NCBI RefSeq assembly: GCF_001570725.1
Contig: NZ_BCNV01000001.1
Location: forward strand, 1,302,001 to 1,366,000
Source: Paenibacillus amylolyticus
Lineage (GTDB): Bacteria > Bacillota > Bacilli > Paenibacillales > Paenibacillaceae
Direction: 5' to 3'
DNA: 64,000 bases
Below the pieces are notes generated by a model. That model ran no database searches. It was not told the origin of the DNA and saw nothing but the letters and a program-made list of their open reading frames with translations. This document shows, piece by piece, positions 60,595 to 64,000 of this stretch. A program made the position numbers and the translations under genes. Each line of letters begins with the position of its first letter. The stretch's first letter is position 1.

Positions 60595-61194
60595 ATGACT
60601 ACTTTTTTTGACGCATTAAAAAACAGAAGATCTTATTACGGAATCAGCAAGGAATCTACAATTTCGGATGCTAAAATCCAGGAAATCGTAGAAGAAGCGG
60701 TGAAATATACACCAACTTCCTTTAACTCACAAACATCTCGTGCCGTTGTATTGCTCGGTGAACAACATGATAAATTGTGGAATCACACAGAAGAAATTTT
60801 GCGTGAAGTGGTAGGTAATGAAGAAGCCTTCAAATCCACAGCTGAGAAAATGACCGGATTCCGCAGTGGCTATGGTACGGTTCTCTTCTTCGAGGACAAC
60901 AATGTGATCGCACAGCTTCAACAAAATTTTGCAGCTTATGCAGATAACTTTCCGATCTGGGCTAACCAATCCAACGGTATGTTGCAACTGGTAATCTGGA
61001 CTGCTTTGGAACAAGAAGGTCTGGGTGCATCTTTGCAGCACTACAACCCATTGATTGACGAGAAGGTTAAACAAGAATGGAACATTCCTGAGAACTGGAG
61101 ATTGATCGCTCAGATGCCATTTGGTAAACCAACAGCAACACCAGGTGAGAAAGAATTCCAACCAATTGAAGAGCGCGTAAAAGTACACAAATAA
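60595..61194 (+). CDS. Nitroreductase family protein
   Basis: A 199-residue FMN-dependent nitroreductase-fold protein of the short HBN/YdgI-like group: 'FFDALKNRRSYYGISKESTI', 'YTPTSFNSQTSRAVVLLG' (phosphate-binding), 'FFEDNNVIAQLQQNFAAYAD' and 'GLGASLQHYNPLIDEKVKQE'. Likely a dimeric NAD(P)H oxidoreductase. GGGAGGC lies before the ATG. The 118-bp repeat starts within its stop codon. Confidence 0.9.
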   Translation: MTTFFDALKNRRSYYGISKESTISDAKIQEIVEEAVKYTPTSFNSQTSRAVVLLGEQHDKLWNHTEEILREVVGNEEAFKSTAEKMTGFRSGYGTVLFFEDNNVIAQLQQNFAAYADNFPIWANQSNGMLQLVIWTALEQEGLGASLQHYNPLIDEKVKQEWNIPENWRLIAQMPFGKPTATPGEKEFQPIEERVKVHK

Positions 61195-61309
61195 ATCAAT
61201 TTCATAATACCTTTAGCTGCTTCAATCAAGGCTAGATATAGATCAAAATGTTTCAATTTGTCTATATCTAGTTACATAAATTCATTTTAATGAGTTATGA
61301 AATTGATTT
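61193..61309. repeat. 118-bp palindromic repeat, copy 2 (MITE-like)
   Basis: AAATCAATTTCATAA and its complement form the ends, with inner CTAGATATAGA-type and TCTATATCTAG arms as in copy 1 (3211-3328). Central bases and the loop differ at several positions. It may end the nitroreductase transcript. Confidence 0.75.
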
Positions 61310-61347
61310 AAGTAAGCTTCGCATTTCCCAACATTTAACCACATACG

Positions 61348-61406
61348 GCCTCGCTTCAATTTGATACGATGATAGTTGATCGTAATCCAATGAAGCGAGG
61401 CTTTTT
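61348..61406 (+). promoter_or_regulatory. Terminator-like hairpin masking the SLH-GH18 start
   Basis: GCCTCGCTTCA (61348-61358) pairs perfectly with TGAAGCGAGGC (61391-61401), with an inner TACGAT/ATCGTA pairing and five T after it. The 3' arm holds GCGAGG, the only ribosome site for the GTG at 61410. Confidence 0.6.
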
Positions 61407-61409
61407 GAT

Positions 61410-63041
61410 GTGAATAATAGATTAAAAGACATAACGAACCAACGTTTATGGAAAATGGCTTTATGCGGGATATTAGCTCTTGGATCGGTGGCTGGATACA
61501 GTTCTCCCGTTCAGGCTGCAAGCGTACAGCAACAGTTTCAGGATACGCGTACCAGTTATGCCAAGGATGCCATTACACATTTGGTGGACAAAGGCATTGC
61601 TGCCGGTACGTCAGAGACTACGTTTGAACCGAAGAAAGCCGTTACTCGTGCAGAATTTGCGACATTTGCGGTGAGATTGCTAGGTTTGAAGCCGGTTAAA
61701 AATAATATTAATCCCTATCAGGATATAAGCATGAATGCTTGGTATTACGGTAACGTTGCCGCCATGACGAATCTTTTTATTTTGGAGGGTAAGGGTCAGG
61801 GAACGTTCCAGCCTAATGCTTCCATTACGCGTGAAGAAGCGGCTGCTTTACTTGTTCGAATGTTAAAACAACAACCCGTAGAGACATCACTCTTGTCTTC
61901 AACCTATTTTGACGCAGATGATATCTCGGACTGGGCACGCCCTTATGTGCAGACGGTATATCAGCTTGGACTGATGAAGGGAAGCGGGGGCGTGTTCCGA
62001 CCACATGATCAGGTAACTCGCGAAGAAGCAGCCGTAATGCTCGATGCCATTTTACAAAAGAAAACATGGTCTGAGCAGTTACAACGTGGGGATGAGCTCG
62101 GCGTTCAGCTGGGGTGGCAATATAACTCCACTACAGCTGAATTCAAGAAGCAAGTGGAGCAGTCTGAAGTGAATACGCTGGTCCCGCGCTGGTTTTTCCT
62201 GAACAGCAGTATGAAAGTAACAGATCACGCCGACCCGGCATTGATCTCCTGGGCATCCGCCACAGACAGGCAGCTATGGCCATTGCTTGGGAATCGTTCA
62301 GATTCGGCACTCACCCATCAGATGTTATCCAGTTCGGTCAACCGAGCGGCAGTGATCTCACAGGTAGCCGCTTATGTCAAAACTTATAAACTGGACGGCA
62401 TTAATGTGGACTTCGAGAATGTTGATCCAGCGGATCGTGAAGGGTTAACGGCATTTGTCACCTCCTTGACGGCTACGTTGCACGCACTGGGTGCAGTAGT
62501 GTCTGTGGATGTATCACCAGACCTCGGTACAGATTGGACGGATGCATTTGATTATGCCAAACTGGGTGCTGTATCGGATTATATGGTGCTGATGGGATAC
62601 GAGGAACACTGGAACGGTGATCCGAAAGCAGGATCAGTGGCGTCTCTTCCATGGGTGGAAAAGGCATTGGATACTATGCTCTCTGAAGTAGTACGTGCCA
62701 AAACGATTTTGGCCTTGCCGCTATATACACGAGACTGGTCTTCAGTCAATCCGGCAGCTAGCTCCTGGGACATTACACTGGCAGAACAGGGAACGCGTGC
62801 ACATGCCACGGGATCTGTAAGACGATGGGATGCGAGTCTGGTTCAATATATTATTGGGTACAACAGTAACGGTATGCCAAGATATATATGGGCAGAGGAA
62901 AGCCGTTCGTTATCAGCTAAAGTGTTGATGAGTGAGCAACGGCAGATTGCTGGACTGGCATACTGGTATATGGGCGGCGAAACAGCCGATGTATGGAACG
63001 CCATTTCGAATGCATCACGATTTGAATCATATAACTTCTAA
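61410..63041 (+). CDS. S-layer-homology GH18-type cell-wall protein
   Basis: A 543-residue exported protein. Signal peptide at residues 1 to about 36, ending 'SSPVQA'. Three SLH repeats (about 45-215), which anchor proteins to cell-wall polymers, begin 'DAITHLVDKGIAAGTSETTF'. The C-terminal half is a GH18 barrel with the catalytic 'LDGINVDFENVDP' (DGxNxDFE) and later 'MVLMGYEEHWNGDPKAG'. It resembles YaaH-type spore or cell-wall glycosidases. The GTG start gives a normal signal peptide, although its ribosome site lies in a hairpin. Confidence 0.88.
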   Translation: MNNRLKDITNQRLWKMALCGILALGSVAGYSSPVQAASVQQQFQDTRTSYAKDAITHLVDKGIAAGTSETTFEPKKAVTRAEFATFAVRLLGLKPVKNNINPYQDISMNAWYYGNVAAMTNLFILEGKGQGTFQPNASITREEAAALLVRMLKQQPVETSLLSSTYFDADDISDWARPYVQTVYQLGLMKGSGGVFRPHDQVTREEAAVMLDAILQKKTWSEQLQRGDELGVQLGWQYNSTTAEFKKQVEQSEVNTLVPRWFFLNSSMKVTDHADPALISWASATDRQLWPLLGNRSDSALTHQMLSSSVNRAAVISQVAAYVKTYKLDGINVDFENVDPADREGLTAFVTSLTATLHALGAVVSVDVSPDLGTDWTDAFDYAKLGAVSDYMVLMGYEEHWNGDPKAGSVASLPWVEKALDTMLSEVVRAKTILALPLYTRDWSSVNPAASSWDITLAEQGTRAHATGSVRRWDASLVQYIIGYNSNGMPRYIWAEESRSLSAKVLMSEQRQIAGLAYWYMGGETADVWNAISNASRFESYNF

Positions 63042-63142
63042 ATATTCATGAATCTGATAGACTCAAACGAACCGTGATTCCAGCGGATGGTTTGGGTCTG
63101 TTTATTTTGGTATAAGATAAGCAATAAGAGGACGCGTTAAGT

Positions 63143-63340
63143 TTGACTGAACGGTTTAATGTATATAAGGACAAATATATATATATTGAGCTAAACAGTT
63201 ACACAAAACGGAGAGGACAGAAAGAGCCTGAAGAAGCGAAGCGTGCGCCTAAAAGCTTTCTGAAAGAAAGCTGCATCGAAAGCATACGCTTATCCCCGGA
63301 TTTACCCTTTGCAAAAGGTATTCAAAAAATCTGGGGATAA
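63143..63340 (+). CDS. Small basic hypothetical protein
   Basis: A 65-residue Lys/Arg-rich frame starting with TTG ('MTERFNVYKDKYIYIELNSY'). GAGGACGC lies about ten bases upstream. Not recognised and possibly not expressed. Confidence 0.35.
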   Translation: MTERFNVYKDKYIYIELNSYTKRRGQKEPEEAKRAPKSFLKESCIESIRLSPDLPFAKGIQKIWG

Positions 63341-63427
63341 CAGCGATCGGAAGGTTGTTCTGTCATCGGAGTGATCAGTGTAAATATTCTTTAGTTTCAA
63401 TGTATATAGTTCAGGAGGAGAAGGAGC

Positions 63428-64000
63428 ATGCGAGAGGTTGATTGCATAATCGTAGGTGGAGGGCTCGCAGGGCTTCAGGCAGCCATTCAGCTTGGACGTT
63501 ATTCGGCCCATCAGGTGTTGGTGATCGATGCGGGAGAGGGTAGATCGACGTTGTGTCGGACGTATCATAATATTCTTGGGTTCCCCGATGGGGTGTCCGG
63601 TGAAGAACTCCGTGCCCGAGGCAGGTTGCAGGCAGAACGAACCGGTGTATCTTTTGAGAAAGACCGTATCGTTAAAGCGGGCCGTCAGGGTGAGCAGATT
63701 CAATTATTCGGTACTTCAGGATCTGAATATAGAAGTAAAACCGTGCTATTAGCAACGGGGCTTTCAGATAGAGTTCCGGACATTCCAGGATTAACCCCTA
63801 CGCTTGGCCGAACAGTCTATGTCTGCCCTGATTGCGACGGCTATGAGATCCAGGATCAACGTACAGTTCTGTTGGGATCTGGTGAAGCAGGTGCCAATAT
63901 GGCGATGATTTTAATTCAACGTACGAATGATCTGTTATATATCAATCATGAGCAGGCCCCCATATCTGCAGAGCTTCATCGTAGCATGAAAGAGGCGGGC
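63428..64000 (+). CDS. Thioredoxin-reductase-like FAD/NAD(P) oxidoreductase, 3' end cut by window
   Basis: The N-terminal 191 residues of a pyridine-nucleotide disulfide oxidoreductase-like protein: 'DCIIVGGGLAGLQAAIQLGR' (FAD-binding), 'HNILGFPDGVSGEELRARGR', 'TVLLATGLSDRVPDIPGL' and the redox pair in 'VCPDCDGYEIQDQRTV' (CPDC). The second dinucleotide motif 'VLLGSGEAGANMAMILI' follows, then the frame runs off the window. AAGGAG precedes the ATG. Confidence 0.88.
   Translation, partial: MREVDCIIVGGGLAGLQAAIQLGRYSAHQVLVIDAGEGRSTLCRTYHNILGFPDGVSGEELRARGRLQAERTGVSFEKDRIVKAGRQGEQIQLFGTSGSEYRSKTVLLATGLSDRVPDIPGLTPTLGRTVYVCPDCDGYEIQDQRTVLLGSGEAGANMAMILIQRTNDLLYINHEQAPISAELHRSMKEAG

Noticed and set aside
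63528..63752. 74-residue plus-strand frame near the right edge
   Set aside because: It is out of frame with the thioredoxin-reductase-like gene starting at 63428, which carries clear FAD and CPDC motifs.

Overview
The window looks like a chromosomal segment of a low-to-mid G+C Gram-positive bacterium, most likely Paenibacillus. Shine-Dalgarno sites are strong (AGGAGG type) with frequent TTG and GTG starts. The right third carries typical Paenibacillus cargo: a YesM/YesN-type two-component pair next to a sugar ABC transporter, a GH5 cellulase, an SLH-domain GH18 protein, AraC regulators, and TmrB-like and BltD-like resistance enzymes. No RNA gene, CRISPR array, transposase or integrase gene was found.

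Region 1 (1-1188) is the 3' part of a Gfo/Idh/MocA dehydrogenase, a terminator and a short leader. Region 2 (1189-about 23070) is the notable part. About 24 imperfect palindromes of one family separate about 24 short gene units, nearly all in one direction. The left end of each palindrome (xxxxAAC) is complementary to the start of the preceding unit (GTTxxxx), not to its own right end. This partner rule is specific to each unit and is the signature of integron gene cassettes with attC sites, where the palindrome becomes perfect only in the excised circle. The region therefore reads as an integron-type cassette array without a visible integrase (a CALIN), in a phylum where integrons are rarely reported. 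Cargo includes a 1220-residue SAMD9-like AlbA_2/P-loop/TPR protein, a TIR-domain protein, a ferritin-like protein, HAD, Nudix, peptidase S51, VOC, GrpB, nucleotidyltransferase and small kinase-like genes, DUFs, an inverted membrane-protein gene, one unit with no gene, and several frameshifted units. Sites near the right end are decayed.

Region 3 (23.1-47.4 kb) lacks attC sites but holds a long run of single-domain, mostly plus-strand genes of resistance or detoxification type: ten GNAT acetyltransferases, AAC(3)-like, CPT-like and APH-like enzymes, a TmrB homologue, DinB proteins and a class C beta-lactamase-fold protein. Two have short upstream ORFs overlapping hairpins that look like translation-dependent attenuators. 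The GH5 cellulase interrupts this run.

Region 4 (47.6-64 kb) is an ordinary carbohydrate-use block: a minus-strand FAD oxidoreductase divergent from an AraC regulator; sensor kinase, response regulator, solute-binding protein and two permeases in line; then glutathione peroxidase, AraC, nitroreductase, SLH-GH18 and a thioredoxin-reductase-like gene cut by the window end. A 118-bp palindromic repeat occurs twice, once inside the SAMD9-like cassette and once after the nitroreductase gene. This suggests that the cassette has resided in this genome long enough to acquire a local repeat.
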